Source: Blochmannia endosymbiont of Camponotus sp. (GTDB lineage Bacteria; Pseudomonadota; Gammaproteobacteria; Enterobacterales; Enterobacteriaceae). Taken from it: 64,000 nucleotides of DNA. A model generated the notes under the pieces. That model saw only the letters and a program-made list of their open reading frames with translations. It was not told the origin of the DNA and ran no database searches. The position numbers and the translations under genes are program-made. The stretch spans positions 310,001-374,000 of the forward strand of contig NZ_CP097757.1 of assembly GCF_023586085.1 (NCBI RefSeq). The letters run 5' to 3'. Below, piece by piece: positions 54,290 through 64,000 of this stretch (position 1 is its first letter; the number at the start of each line of letters is the position of its first letter).

Positions 54290-55353
54290 ATCAAAAAAAA
54301 AGAATTTTGATAGTAGCAGGTGGTAGCGGAGGACATGTATTTCCAGGATTGTCAGTAGCTCATTACTTGATTGATAATGGATATCAAGTTGTTTGGTTGG
54401 GTACTGCAGATCGTATTGAAGCTAAACTAGTTCCCAAATATGGTATTGATATTAAATTTATTCATATTAAAAGATGGCACGGCGAAAAATTATACATCAA
54501 GTGTATAATGCCATTGTATATTTGCTTAGCAGTATATCAAGCACGGAAAATTATAAAATATTGGAAACCTGACATAGTCTTAGGAATGGGTGGATATGTC
54601 TCTGGACCTAGTGGATTAGCAGCATGGACGTGTGGCATTCCGTTAATAATACACGAACAAAATAGAATTATTGGTCTAACTAATCGGTATTTATCAATGT
54701 TTGCTGCAAAAGTATTACAAGGATTTCCTAATACCTTTCCTAATGCTAAAATAGTAGGAAACCCAATACGACGAACAATATTAGCAATTCCAAATCCAGT
54801 TAAACGATGGCAAGGCCGTGTTGGCCCTATTCGTGTTTTAGTTATTGGAGGGAGTCAAGGAGCTCATATATTAAATAAAATTATTCCAAATATGGCAGAA
54901 AAATTATCTAATAAACTGATCATATGGCATCAAGTTGGAGAACAAGATTTTAAAAAAGTAAAATGGGCTTACCAAAAAATAAAGCAAAGCTGTCATAAAA
55001 TCGTAAAGTTTATTGATGATATAGCTCAAGCATATTCTTGGGCAGATATATTGATTTCTCGTGCTGGGGCGCTAACAGTAAGCGAAGTGTCGGTCGTAGG
55101 ATTGCCGGCAATATTTGTACCTTTTATACATCATAAAGATCGTCAACAATATTGGAATGCTATGTCTTTAGTACAAGTAGGAGCAGCAAAAATTATTGAA
55201 CAGCAAAACTTTACAAGTGATTACGTTAGTACAGTGCTAGAATCTTGGGATAGAAAAACGTTATGTAGTATGGCTCAACGTGCTAGAGATGTGGCTATGC
55301 CTAATGCAACTCAACAAGTTTCGCAAATAATAATTGAATATCTAAAAAAATAA
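54286..55353 (+). CDS. murG: Lipid II synthase (UDP-GlcNAc transferase) MurG
   Basis: MurG transfers GlcNAc to lipid I to give lipid II on the cytoplasmic face of the membrane. The 355 residues equal E. coli. The N-terminal [51 protein letters not shown] and [20 protein letters not shown] motifs are present, and the two Rossmann domains are complete. The ATG overlaps the ftsW stop. murC follows after 95 bp. Confidence 0.97.
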   Translation: MNQKKRILIVAGGSGGHVFPGLSVAHYLIDNGYQVVWLGTADRIEAKLVPKYGIDIKFIHIKRWHGEKLYIKCIMPLYICLAVYQARKIIKYWKPDIVLGMGGYVSGPSGLAAWTCGIPLIIHEQNRIIGLTNRYLSMFAAKVLQGFPNTFPNAKIVGNPIRRTILAIPNPVKRWQGRVGPIRVLVIGGSQGAHILNKIIPNMAEKLSNKLIIWHQVGEQDFKKVKWAYQKIKQSCHKIVKFIDDIAQAYSWADILISRAGALTVSEVSVVGLPAIFVPFIHHKDRQQYWNAMSLVQVGAAKIIEQQNFTSDYVSTVLESWDRKTLCSMAQRARDVAMPNATQQVSQIIIEYLKK

Positions 55354-55448
55354 ATATACTAATAATTTAAATTTTTGATATATAGAAAATATTGAAAATA
55401 TATTGAATAGATACGCTTATAATACCATTCTTTAAATCAAGAGATATT

Positions 55449-56852
55449 ATGTTAATGATGAATCATGTCAAAAAAATACACTTTGTTGGCATAGGTGGAA
55501 CTGGTATGTGCGGCATCGCGGAAGTATTAATGTGTGAAGGTTATGATATTACTGGTTCTGATATTGTACATAATAATGCAACCCATCACTTACTTGAGAT
55601 AGGAGTAAAAATTTATCTTGGTCATAAATATAGTAATATAAATAATGCTAATGTTGTCGTCATATCTAGCGCTATTACCCCAAATAATCCGGAGATTTTA
55701 GCTGCTAAGCAAGCTCGCATTCCTATTATTAAACGTACAGAAATGTTATCTGAACTCATGAGGTTTAAATATGGAATAGCTGTCTCTGGAACACATGGGA
55801 AAACTACTACTACAACAATGATAGCTAATATTTATACTGAATCAGGGTTGAATCCAACTTTTATAAACGGGGGTCTAATAAAATCAGAAGGTGTACATGC
55901 TCGCCTTGGATGTGGTCGTTATTTAATCGCAGAGGCAGACGAAAGTGATGGTTCATTTTTGCATTTACATCCCATAGTAGAAGTAATTACTAATATTGAT
56001 ACTGACCATATAAATGCATATCAAGGGAATATTAAATGTCTTAAAAGAGCATTTATTAGTTTTTTACATAATCTACCATTTTATGGACATGCTGTAGTCT
56101 GCATTGATGATCCCATAATTTGTGAGATCTTACCCAAGATTAATAGAAAAGTTATTACTTATGGTTTTAATAAAAATGCTGATTTACATATTTTTGATTA
56201 TCATCAAAATATAGAAAAAAGCAGTTTTACTGTATTACGTCCAAACAAATCAAAATTAAAGGTAACTTTAAATGCTCCCGGTTGTCATAATGCACTCAAC
56301 GCTACGGCTGCTATTGCTGTAGCAACTGAAGAAGGAATTAGTGATGAATATATTCTTAAAACTATGTTCCATTTCCAAGGAACACAACGACGTTTTGAAA
56401 ATCTAGGTCATTATCCTTTAAATAAAATAAATAGTCAAACAGGAGAATTTATATTAATAGATGATTATGGACATCATCCTGCTGAGTTATATGCTACTAT
56501 TACAACGGCTCGAATTGGATGGCCTGGCAGGCGATTAATTATGGTATTTCAACCTCATAGATATACACGTATAAAAGAATTATATAATGATTTTGTTAAT
56601 GTACTTTCTAGTGTAGATATTCTTTTAATACTAGATGTTTATTCTGCTGGCGAAGCACCTATTTTAGGAGCAGATAGTCAATCTCTGTGTCGTACCATTC
56701 GTAAACATGGTAAAATTAATCCAATATTTATATCAAATACGAAGATATTATCAGATATACTAGCTCAATTCTTGAAAAATAATGATTTGCTCTTAATTCA
56801 AGGAGCAGGTACAGTTAGTGAGATTGTGCGAAAATTAATCATTAAAAAATAA
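55449..56852 (+). CDS. murC: UDP-MurNAc:L-alanine ligase MurC
   Basis: MurC adds L-alanine to UDP-MurNAc, the first amino acid of the stem peptide. The 467 residues (E. coli 491) begin close to IHFVGIGGTGMCGIAEVL, about 15 residues shorter at the N-terminus. The ATP loop is SGTHGKTTTTTM; EADESDGSFLHL, NIDTDHI, APGCHNALNA and DDYGHHPAEL are conserved. The acidic C-terminal tail of E. coli is missing. Three ATG codons lie within the first four codons; the first is used. ddlB, its E. coli neighbour, is missing. Confidence 0.96.
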   Translation: MLMMNHVKKIHFVGIGGTGMCGIAEVLMCEGYDITGSDIVHNNATHHLLEIGVKIYLGHKYSNINNANVVVISSAITPNNPEILAAKQARIPIIKRTEMLSELMRFKYGIAVSGTHGKTTTTTMIANIYTESGLNPTFINGGLIKSEGVHARLGCGRYLIAEADESDGSFLHLHPIVEVITNIDTDHINAYQGNIKCLKRAFISFLHNLPFYGHAVVCIDDPIICEILPKINRKVITYGFNKNADLHIFDYHQNIEKSSFTVLRPNKSKLKVTLNAPGCHNALNATAAIAVATEEGISDEYILKTMFHFQGTQRRFENLGHYPLNKINSQTGEFILIDDYGHHPAELYATITTARIGWPGRRLIMVFQPHRYTRIKELYNDFVNVLSSVDILLILDVYSAGEAPILGADSQSLCRTIRKHGKINPIFISNTKILSDILAQFLKNNDLLLIQGAGTVSEIVRKLIIKK

Positions 56853-56979
56853 CAATATACATATAAAATTATCATGACAAACAGTATAAAGTATAAAATA
56901 TAAGTATGTATAGAATAACAATAAATTTTTATAACAATAAAATCATGAAAATAAATAGATTACCAAAACACTTTAGGCA

Positions 56980-57795
56980 GTGTTGAACGCACGTAAAAAC
57001 ACAATAATTAAATATGGTCTGAAACCAATCAAGTATTATCAATTCCGTCATCCATTATCAGATTGGATAGTATTATTTATCGCTGTAATTGGTGTTGTCT
57101 GGATTTTTTATTGTATAAAAACATGGATTTATAATTTTTGTTGTTATCCTCTGTCTTATATAATAGTGACTGGGAATCGTTATTATACTACTAACACAGA
57201 TATTAATCAGACAATAATAAAATTAGGTGCATTGGGTACATTTATAACACAAGATATTAATATTATTCAAAAAGAAATTGAATGTTTACCATGGATTCAG
57301 CAAGTGAGTATAAGGAAACAATGGCCAGATACATTAAAGCTCCACATAATAGAGCATGTTCCATTAGCGTATTGGAATAATTCGCAGATCATCAGTGTAA
57401 CAGGAACTATTTTTAGTATACCTGAAGAATACCAAAATCAAGATAACGACGCAAAAATCCCATATTTATATGGACCAAAAGGCAGTGAAAAAGCAGTACT
57501 AACTAATTATCACATATTTAATGCAATACTAAAATCTAACAAATTTCAAATAAAATCAATAAAAATGGATATACGTTATTCATGGCAATTGACTTTACAA
57601 GATAATGTTCATCTAAAATTAGGTAGAAATAATATAATTGAACGATTATATTGTTTCATTAAAATTTATCCTATTCTTCTTCAAGAAATTAAAAAAAATA
57701 ATAAATATATTGATTATATAGATTTACGTTATCAATCAGGATTTGCTGTAAGATGGATTTCTAGTTCGATTACTCCCGTACTTTATAACAAATAA
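56980..57795 (+). CDS. ftsQ: Cell division protein FtsQ
   Basis: FtsQ is a bitopic inner-membrane divisome protein that recruits FtsL/FtsB. The 271 residues (E. coli 276) have one membrane segment (WIVLFIAVIGVVWIFY, near 28-43). A periplasmic POTRA domain (IIVTGNRYYTTNTDI, GTFITQDINIIQKEIECLPWIQQVSIRKQWPDTL) and a beta domain ending LRYQSGFAVRW complete it. The start is GTG at 56980 or TTG at 56983; neither has a strong ribosome binding site. LNARKN aligns with LNTRN of E. coli. A short ATG frame (56945) overlaps the start out of frame. Confidence 0.93.
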   Translation: MLNARKNTIIKYGLKPIKYYQFRHPLSDWIVLFIAVIGVVWIFYCIKTWIYNFCCYPLSYIIVTGNRYYTTNTDINQTIIKLGALGTFITQDINIIQKEIECLPWIQQVSIRKQWPDTLKLHIIEHVPLAYWNNSQIISVTGTIFSIPEEYQNQDNDAKIPYLYGPKGSEKAVLTNYHIFNAILKSNKFQIKSIKMDIRYSWQLTLQDNVHLKLGRNNIIERLYCFIKIYPILLQEIKKNNKYIDYIDLRYQSGFAVRWISSSITPVLYNK

Positions 57796-57824
57796 AGAAA
57801 AAATAAATAAAGGCAAATACAAAC

Positions 57825-59081
57825 ATGATCAAAACTTCAGATAAAAAATTATTAGTAGGATTAGAAATTGGCACAGCTAAGGTTGCCACGATGATAGGTG
57901 AAGTTTTGCCCGATGGAATAATAAATATTGTTGGATTGGGGTATTGTCCGTCGCGTGGTATGGATAAAGGAGGAGTAAATAATTTAGAATCAGTAATAAA
58001 ATGTGTACAATATTCTATTAATCAAGCAGAATTAATGGCAGGCTGTCAAATTTCATCTGTTTATCTTTCTTTATCTGGAAAACATATTAGTTGTAAAAAT
58101 GAAATAGGTATGGTCCCTATTTCAGAAGAAGAAGTAACGCAATCAGATGTAGATAATGTAGTACATATAGCTAAATCAGTTAAAATACGTGATGAACATC
58201 GAATATTACACGTCATTCCACAGAATTATGCTATTGATTATCAAGAAGGGATAAAAAATCCAGTTGGATTATCTGGGGTTAGAATGCAAGCTAAAGTCCA
58301 TTTGATTACTTGCCATAATGATATGGCTAAGAACATTGTTAAAGCAGTAGAACAATGTGGATTACAGGTAGACCAACTGATATTTTCTGGATTGGCATCT
58401 AGTTATGCTGTGTTAACAGAAGATGAGCGTGAGTTAGGTGTCTGTGTTGTAGATCTTGGTGGTGGTACAATGGATGTAGCAATATATACTGCTGGAGCTT
58501 TACGTCATACTAAGGTTATTCCATATGCTGGAAATGTAGTTACTAGTGATATTGCCTATGCTTTTGGAACGCCGTTGTCTGATGCAGAAGTAATTAAGAT
58601 ACGGTATGGTTGTGCTTTAGAATCTTTAATTAGTAAAGGAGAAAATATAGAAGTTCCAAGTGTTGGAGGTAGACCTCCTCGTATTTTACAACGTCATATG
58701 TTAGCAGAAATAATCGAACCTCGATATATTGAGTTGATGATGTTGGTTAACCAAGAAATATTACAATTACAATTACAACTTCGCCAAATCAATATTAAAC
58801 ATCATCTTGCAGCAGGTGTTGTATTAACTGGTGGAGCATCTCTTATAGATGGGTTGTCAGCCTGTGCTCAAAAAGTATTTCATACCCAAGTTCGCATTGC
58901 GTCTTCCATAAATACGAGTGGAATAATAGATGATGTCAAAAATCCACAGTACTCTACTGTTATTGGATTATTACATTATGGAAAAGAATCTCATTTGAAT
59001 AATGAGATAGACATAGAAAAAGGAATAACAATTAAAGGTTGGATAAAAAAAATGAATAATTGGTTAAAAAAAGAATTTTAA
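57825..59081 (+). CDS. ftsA: Cell division protein FtsA
   Basis: FtsA is the actin-like protein that anchors FtsZ to the membrane. The 418 residues (E. coli 420) carry ATP-binding loops LLVGLEIGTAKVATMIGE and VVDLGGGTMDVAIYT, and VLTGGASLIDGL. The 1C subdomain lies between. The C-terminal amphipathic membrane helix (GWIKKMNNWLKKEF) is intact. AAAGG lies upstream of the ATG. It is 29 bp after ftsQ and 78 bp before the ftsZ start. Confidence 0.97.
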   Translation: MIKTSDKKLLVGLEIGTAKVATMIGEVLPDGIINIVGLGYCPSRGMDKGGVNNLESVIKCVQYSINQAELMAGCQISSVYLSLSGKHISCKNEIGMVPISEEEVTQSDVDNVVHIAKSVKIRDEHRILHVIPQNYAIDYQEGIKNPVGLSGVRMQAKVHLITCHNDMAKNIVKAVEQCGLQVDQLIFSGLASSYAVLTEDERELGVCVVDLGGGTMDVAIYTAGALRHTKVIPYAGNVVTSDIAYAFGTPLSDAEVIKIRYGCALESLISKGENIEVPSVGGRPPRILQRHMLAEIIEPRYIELMMLVNQEILQLQLQLRQINIKHHLAAGVVLTGGASLIDGLSACAQKVFHTQVRIASSINTSGIIDDVKNPQYSTVIGLLHYGKESHLNNEIDIEKGITIKGWIKKMNNWLKKEF

Positions 59082-59159
59082 AATTTTTATAAATATAAAA
59101 TATGCTAAATCCGTTAAAAAATTTATTTTTAAAATAACTGAAGTAATATGGAGAAAACT

Positions 59160-60326
59160 ATGTTTGAACCAATGGAATTAACTAGTGATGCAGTAATTAA
59201 AGTTGTAGGTATTGGCGGAGGCGGCAGTAATGCAGTTGAGCATATGTTGCGTGAACGTATTGAAGGCGTAGATTTTTTTGCTGTTAATACTGATGCTCAA
59301 GCCTTAAGAAAAATGACAATAGGCCAAACCATTCAAATTGGTAGTTCTATTACTAAAGGATTAGGGGCAGGTGCTAATCCAGAAATTGGTCGTAACTCTG
59401 CAGAAGAAGATCGTGATGTATTAAAAGCCACTATAGAAGGCGCAGACATGGTTTTTATCGCCGCAGGGATGGGTGGAGGAACGGGAACAGGAGCGGCTCC
59501 GATAGTAGCCGAAGTAGCTAAAGATTTAGGGATTTTAACTGTAGCTGTAGTTACTAAACCTTTTAATTTTGAAGGAAAAAAACGTATGGTGTTTGCTGAA
59601 CAAGGAATTTCTGAGCTATCTAAATATGTTGATTCACTAATAACGATTCCAAACGATAAATTATTAAAAGTTTTAGGACGAGGCATATCATTATTAGATG
59701 CGTTTAGCGCCGCCAATGATGTATTAAAGGGAGCAGTTCAAGGTATTGCGGAATTAATTACTCGACCAGGTTTAATGAATGTAGATTTTGCAGATGTGCG
59801 CACAGTAATGTCAGAAATGGGATACGCCATGATGGGGGCTGGAGTAGGATGTGGAGACGATAGAGCAGAAGAAGCATCTGAATTAGCTATTGCTAGTCCT
59901 TTATTAGAAGATATTGATTTGTCTGGCGCTCGCGGTGTTTTAGTAAATATTACTTCTGGTTTAGATCTACGGCTAGATGAATTTGAAACTGTGGGTAATA
60001 CTATACGTTCTTTTGCTTCTGATAATGCAACAGTAGTAATAGGTACTGCTTTAGATCCAGATATAAATAACGAATTACGCGTTACTGTGGTTGCAACAGG
60101 AATCGGTATTGATAAGCGTTCAGATGCCATCCGATCAAATATTAAAGAAGAAAAAAAAATAGTACGAGATAATCATTATCATAATCGTTCTTCTCAAAGA
60201 GTATCTACCTTTTTCAAGGAATCTAGACATACATCATCTGCTACAGTTAATCAGCAGAATACAACCCTGGATAAAGATACAGATTATTTAGATATTCCTG
60301 CTTTTCTAAGAAAACAAGAAGACTAA
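59160..60326 (+). CDS. ftsZ: Cell division GTPase FtsZ
   Basis: FtsZ is the tubulin-like GTPase forming the Z ring. From the ATG at 59160 it has 388 residues (E. coli 383), starting MFEPMELTSDAVIKVVGIGGGG. The GTP signature GGGTGTG is at 105-111 and the T7 synergy region NVDFADVRTVM is present. A variable linker near 320-370 is unlike E. coli, as usual. The C-terminal peptide DYLDIPAFLRKQED, which binds FtsA and ZipA, is preserved. GGAG 6-7 nt upstream decides this ATG over one four codons earlier, which overlaps that site. Confidence 0.99.
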   Translation: MFEPMELTSDAVIKVVGIGGGGSNAVEHMLRERIEGVDFFAVNTDAQALRKMTIGQTIQIGSSITKGLGAGANPEIGRNSAEEDRDVLKATIEGADMVFIAAGMGGGTGTGAAPIVAEVAKDLGILTVAVVTKPFNFEGKKRMVFAEQGISELSKYVDSLITIPNDKLLKVLGRGISLLDAFSAANDVLKGAVQGIAELITRPGLMNVDFADVRTVMSEMGYAMMGAGVGCGDDRAEEASELAIASPLLEDIDLSGARGVLVNITSGLDLRLDEFETVGNTIRSFASDNATVVIGTALDPDINNELRVTVVATGIGIDKRSDAIRSNIKEEKKIVRDNHYHNRSSQRVSTFFKESRHTSSATVNQQNTTLDKDTDYLDIPAFLRKQED

Positions 60327-60428
60327 ATTAAAGATAATATCGATAAAAAATTCTCACGAAAATGCAAATATGTGTCTATATAATTTTTTGATGTAGTGAT
60401 AGTAATAAAAATTGCATGAGATAATATC

Positions 60429-61322
60429 ATGATAAAACAACGAACATTAAAGCGCGTTGTACAAGTCACTGGAGTAGGGTTGCATACTGGTAAAAAAGTT
60501 ACATTAACTCTGCGTCCTAATAAAGCAAATACTGGTATCATTTATCGTCGTACTGATTTATATCCTCCTGTAGATTTTCAAGTTAATATTAAATCAGTAG
60601 GAAGCACTGCATTGTGTACATGTTTGATTAATGAATACGGTGCGCAAATTTTTACTGTTGAACATTTAAGTGCTGCTCAAGCAGGATTAGGTATTGATAA
60701 TATTATTATAGAATTGAATGCCCCTGAAGTGCCAATAATGGATGGCAGTGCTAATCCTTTTGTACGTTTATTATTAGATGCTGGCATAGAAGAACTTAAT
60801 AGTGCCAAAAAATTTATCCGATTAAAACAAACTGTACGTGTTGAAGATGGTGATAAATGGGCTGAACTAAGACCATTTGATGGGTTTACGCTTGATTTTA
60901 CTATTGATTTTGATCATCCAGCTATTAACGTTAATACGCAGCATTGTTTTTTTAATTTTTCTTCAGAATCTTTTGTTCATAACATTAGTCGAGCACGTAC
61001 TTTCGGTTTTATGCGCGATATAAAAGATTTACAATCTCGTGGATTTGCTTTAGGAGGAAGCTTTAATTCGGCTATAATAATTGATGATAACCGTGTGCTC
61101 AATGAAGATGGATTGCGTTTTGACGATGAATTTGTTCGACACAAAATGCTTGATGCGATTGGTGATCTATTTATGTGCGGACACAATCTTATCGGTTCTT
61201 TTATTGCTTTTAAATCTGGGCATACCCTAAATAATAAATTGTTAAAAGCCGTTTTATCATGCCAAGAATCATGGGAAATCGCTACCTTTTCTAAGGAATC
61301 TGATTTACCTTTAGTATTTTAG
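60429..61322 (+). CDS. lpxC: UDP-3-O-acyl-GlcNAc deacetylase LpxC
   Basis: LpxC performs the committed step of lipid A synthesis, a zinc-dependent deacetylation. The 297 residues (E. coli 305) begin [21 protein letters not shown]. The zinc ligands are visible in TVEHLSAA (E. coli H79 region) and in HKMLDAIGD (E. coli H238 and D242), with catalytic His in the following GHNLIGSF region. The end is shortened by a few residues. It lies 102 bp after ftsZ and closes the cluster. With lptD it indicates the cell still makes LPS. Confidence 0.97.
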   Translation: MIKQRTLKRVVQVTGVGLHTGKKVTLTLRPNKANTGIIYRRTDLYPPVDFQVNIKSVGSTALCTCLINEYGAQIFTVEHLSAAQAGLGIDNIIIELNAPEVPIMDGSANPFVRLLLDAGIEELNSAKKFIRLKQTVRVEDGDKWAELRPFDGFTLDFTIDFDHPAINVNTQHCFFNFSSESFVHNISRARTFGFMRDIKDLQSRGFALGGSFNSAIIIDDNRVLNEDGLRFDDEFVRHKMLDAIGDLFMCGHNLIGSFIAFKSGHTLNNKLLKAVLSCQESWEIATFSKESDLPLVF

Positions 61323-62170
61323 ATATCCATTTATATTTTTAGATATGAAGTATAACAATATCATCATAGATTTTAATATATAAATTTATCTAACTTATTT
61401 AAGATAATTCCGTTATTATTGTTTAATTCTATAAAAATTTCACATATTACTATATGTGCAGCTATGCTAACTGCCATATGTTTCTAATTTTATAAATAAA
61501 AAGCGCAAAAAAATTAATTAAAATTTGTCTATAATAAACGTTTTTATCTTATAAAACAGACAATATATACATCTGAGCATGGCATATTTAACTTATAAAT
61601 TCATTTCATTATGAAAATCAGAGATAAACAAATATTTTTTGATATTTTATTTATTCTTATTCCTATATATATGAACTTTTCATATTATCAAATTAATATA
61701 TATTTCTATATATAAAATGTATTTTCATATTCGTATATGATAAATTTGATAGTTATTAGTAACTATTTGAAAAATTTTTAAACTTTATTTAAATAGCTTC
61801 ACATTCAGAATATCAAATATATTAATCAAAATCATTACTCATATGTCGCGCTATATAATATGTTTAGAATGTATACACAACACATAAATTTATGTAAATA
61901 AAAACTTATATGCTTATTCATGTACTTTTACTGTTTAAATATTTTTATAGAAAATATTTATTTTAATCAACATGATTCATAGCCTTGTACATACATTTTA
62001 TTCAATTTATTCACATCTATTTTAATAGATTGTAAAATAATATAAATTAATCACTGTTATTAGGACGGCTAAATATATATGTATATACAACATATATCTT
62101 CAATAAGAATATATATTGTCACGTTATTATTTGTATAATACGCCGTTATTGTAATGAGACATAAATTATT
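61323..62170. other. 848-bp gene-free region lpxC-secA
   Basis: In E. coli this interval holds secM, the secretion monitor that stalls ribosomes to regulate secA. No SecM-like frame or arrest motif is recognisable here in any frame. A 7-bp hairpin CACATAT/ATATGTG occurs at 61441-61458. The remainder is AT-rich. Presumably it contains the secA promoter, but I cannot place it. Confidence 0.6.
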
Positions 62171-64000
62171 ATGATAACACCATTTAAATTACTTACCAAA
62201 ATTTTTAAAAATAGAAATGAGCGCACACTACATCGTATGAAAAAAGTGGTGGATATTATAAATTGTATGGAAAAAGACATAGAAAAGTTAAATGATAAGC
62301 AACTTGCATCTAAAACTAATGAATTTCGTATATCTATTAAGTCAGGTGTAAAATGTGAAGAATTATTACCACAAACATTTGCTGTAGTGCGTGAAGCTAT
62401 CAAGAGGATATTTAATATACGTCTTTTTGATTCCCAATTATTAGGCGGAATAGTTTTAAACAATCGTTGTATCGCAGAAATGAAAACCGGAGAGGGAAAA
62501 ACTCTAACCGCTACTTTGCCCGCTTACTTAAACGCATTAAGCGGCAAAGGAGTACATATCGTTACAGTTAATAATTATTTAGCACATAGAGATGCAGTAA
62601 ATAATAGACCATTATTTGAGTTTTTAGGATTAACTGTTGGAGTTAATTTACCGGAACAATCAGCATCTGTGAAACGTGCTGCGTATGCAGCAGATATTAC
62701 TTATGGAACAAATAATGAATATGGCTTTGATTATTTGCGTGATAATATGGTTTTTGTTCCAGAAGAACGGGTACAACGAGGATTATATTATGCATTAGTA
62801 GATGAAGTAGATTCTATTTTGATTGATGAGGCTCGTACTCCGTTGGTCATTTCTGGTCCATCAGATGATACTTCTTTATTGTATTTAAAAATAAACGAAT
62901 TAGTCTTTAGTATAATTCAACAAAATACAAAAAATATAAATGATTTACAAAAAGAAGAATATTTCACAGTTGATGAAAAATCTAGACAAGTTATATTAAC
63001 TGAACAAGGATTAGTACTCATCGAACAATTGTTAACTAAATCTGGTATCATGAGTCAAGGTGAGTCATTATATTCATCAGATAATATTATATTGATGCAC
63101 CATGTTAATGCAGCGTTTCGTGCACATATTTTATTTACGTGCGAAGTGGATTATCTTGTTAAAAATGGTGAAATACTGATTATCGATGAACATACAGGAC
63201 GTGTTATGCCTGGTCGTCGATGGTCAGATGGGTTACACCAAGCGATAGAAGCTAAAGAACGAGTAACGGTTCAAAATGAGAATCAAACACTAGCTTCAAT
63301 TACATTTCAAAATTATTTTCGTTTATATGAAAAGTTATCTGGTATGACTGGGACTGCTCATACTGAAGCATTTGAATTTCAATCTATCTATAAATTAGAT
63401 ACTATTATTATACCGACTAATCGTCCTATGATTCGTAACGATTTACCAGATGTAATTTATATGACGGAACACGAAAAAATTAATGCTATTATTAATGATG
63501 TTAAAGATTGTGTTAAACGTAACCAGCCAGTTTTAGTAGGAACCATATCGATTGATAAATCTGAAATTATTTCTCGTGCTTTAAAGCAAGCTGGAATTAT
63601 TCATAAAGTTTTAAATGCTAAATTTCATTCCGCAGAAGCAGATATTATAGCTCAAGCAGGATACCCTGGCGCAGTAACTATTGCTACAAATATGGCTGGC
63701 CGTGGAACTGACATTATGTTAGGAGGAAATTACCGCGCAGAAATTGCTGCATTAAATACAACAAATGTATGTAAAATTTCAAAAATTAAATCCGCTTGGA
63801 AAAAACGTCATGATATAGTATTAAAATCTGGAGGGTTACATGTCATTGGTACTGAACGACATGAATCTCGTCGTATTGATAATCAACTGCGCGGACGATC
63901 CGGACGACAAGGAGATATAGGTTCTTCTAGATTTTACTTATCAATGGAAGATTCGTTAATACGAATTTTTGCTTCTGATAGACTAGTAAATATGATGAAA
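62171..64000 (+). CDS. secA: Protein translocase ATPase SecA (3' end cut by window)
   Basis: SecA is the motor that drives preproteins through SecYEG. The frame runs from the ATG at 62171 to the window edge with 610 codons and no stop, against about 901 in E. coli. It begins [20 protein letters not shown], close to MLIKLLTKVFGSRNDRTL. Walker A is MKTGEGKT (GEGKT 107-111) and Walker B DEVD at 211-214. [40 protein letters not shown] and [11 protein letters not shown] follow. The preprotein-binding and NBD2 regions are present; the C-terminal part lies beyond the window. Very sure. Confidence 0.98.
   Translation, partial: MITPFKLLTKIFKNRNERTLHRMKKVVDIINCMEKDIEKLNDKQLASKTNEFRISIKSGVKCEELLPQTFAVVREAIKRIFNIRLFDSQLLGGIVLNNRCIAEMKTGEGKTLTATLPAYLNALSGKGVHIVTVNNYLAHRDAVNNRPLFEFLGLTVGVNLPEQSASVKRAAYAADITYGTNNEYGFDYLRDNMVFVPEERVQRGLYYALVDEVDSILIDEARTPLVISGPSDDTSLLYLKINELVFSIIQQNTKNINDLQKEEYFTVDEKSRQVILTEQGLVLIEQLLTKSGIMSQGESLYSSDNIILMHHVNAAFRAHILFTCEVDYLVKNGEILIIDEHTGRVMPGRRWSDGLHQAIEAKERVTVQNENQTLASITFQNYFRLYEKLSGMTGTAHTEAFEFQSIYKLDTIIIPTNRPMIRNDLPDVIYMTEHEKINAIINDVKDCVKRNQPVLVGTISIDKSEIISRALKQAGIIHKVLNAKFHSAEADIIAQAGYPGAVTIATNMAGRGTDIMLGGNYRAEIAALNTTNVCKISKIKSAWKKRHDIVLKSGGLHVIGTERHESRRIDNQLRGRSGRQGDIGSSRFYLSMEDSLIRIFASDRLVNMMK

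Noticed and set aside
59333..60130. Two long antisense frames (127 and 130 codons) opposite ftsZ
   Set aside because: ftsZ is highly conserved on the other strand; the antisense peptides are Ser/Ile/Pro-rich shadows of its codons.
61441..61458. A 7-bp hairpin after lpxC as its terminator
   Set aside because: Short, AT-rich stem without a U tract and over 100 bp from the gene; not distinguishable from chance.

Overview
The window looks like a piece of the chromosome of a gammaproteobacterial insect endosymbiont, most likely Candidatus Blochmannia (carpenter-ant symbiont) or a close relative. The DNA is strongly AT-rich. The proteins are close to Escherichia coli orthologues in sequence and length. 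Gene order follows E. coli with most intervening genes deleted. Pathways for essential amino acids are kept (threonine, leucine, the diaminopimelate/lysine branch, carbamoyl phosphate for arginine and pyrimidines). Chromosomal leuABCD and thrABC argue against Buchnera (leu genes on a plasmid), Wigglesworthia and Baumannia. The assignment is an inference from content and order; no search was run. I find 46 protein genes, two of them cut by the window edges (nusA at the left, secA at the right). I find no tRNA or rRNA gene, insertion sequence, prophage or CRISPR array.

Layout. 1-10182 (+): the nusA-infB-rbfA-truB-rpsO-pnp-deaD block of transcription, translation and RNA decay (about 71 min in E. 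coli). 10274-10696 (+): holD, from a different E. coli location (about 99 min), then a 950-bp gene-free stretch. 11648-16358 (+): thrABC. 16776-19944 (+): dnaK-dnaJ behind a recognisable sigma-32 type promoter. 20001-20279 (-): rpsT. 20505-25809 (+): ribF-ileS-lspA-ispH. 26063-32173 (+): dapB, carAB, folA. 32354-39034 (-): lptD-surA-pdxA-rsmA-apaH, read right to left. 39571-44278 (-): leuABCD. 44725-61322 (+): the division and cell wall (dcw) cluster rsmH-ftsL-ftsI-murE-murF-mraY-murD-ftsW-murG-murC-ftsQ-ftsA-ftsZ-lpxC, lacking mraZ and ddlB. 62171-64000 (+): the start of secA. From thrA rightward this is the E. coli 0-2.4 min region in the same order and orientation, with genes such as thrL, fkpB, apaG, djlA, mraZ, ddlB and secM missing.

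Function. The genes give a cell that divides and builds peptidoglycan, makes lipid A and exports LPS (lpxC, lptD, surA), secretes proteins and processes lipoproteins (secA, lspA), keeps core chaperones, and supplies threonine, leucine and lysine/DAP precursors to itself and probably its host.

What stands out is non-coding structure rather than a new gene system. At least eight long perfect inverted repeats of unrelated sequence occur. Several lie upstream of both flanking genes, so they cannot be simple terminators. One has 37-bp arms. One abuts the ribosome binding site of rpsT. One is a GC-rich perfect 36-nt palindrome inside the last codons of leuC. Other points of note are a probable ATT start codon for ispH, a TruB without its C-terminal domain, a SurA whose second parvulin domain has lost its active-site motifs, and an LptD lacking one conserved disulfide cysteine.
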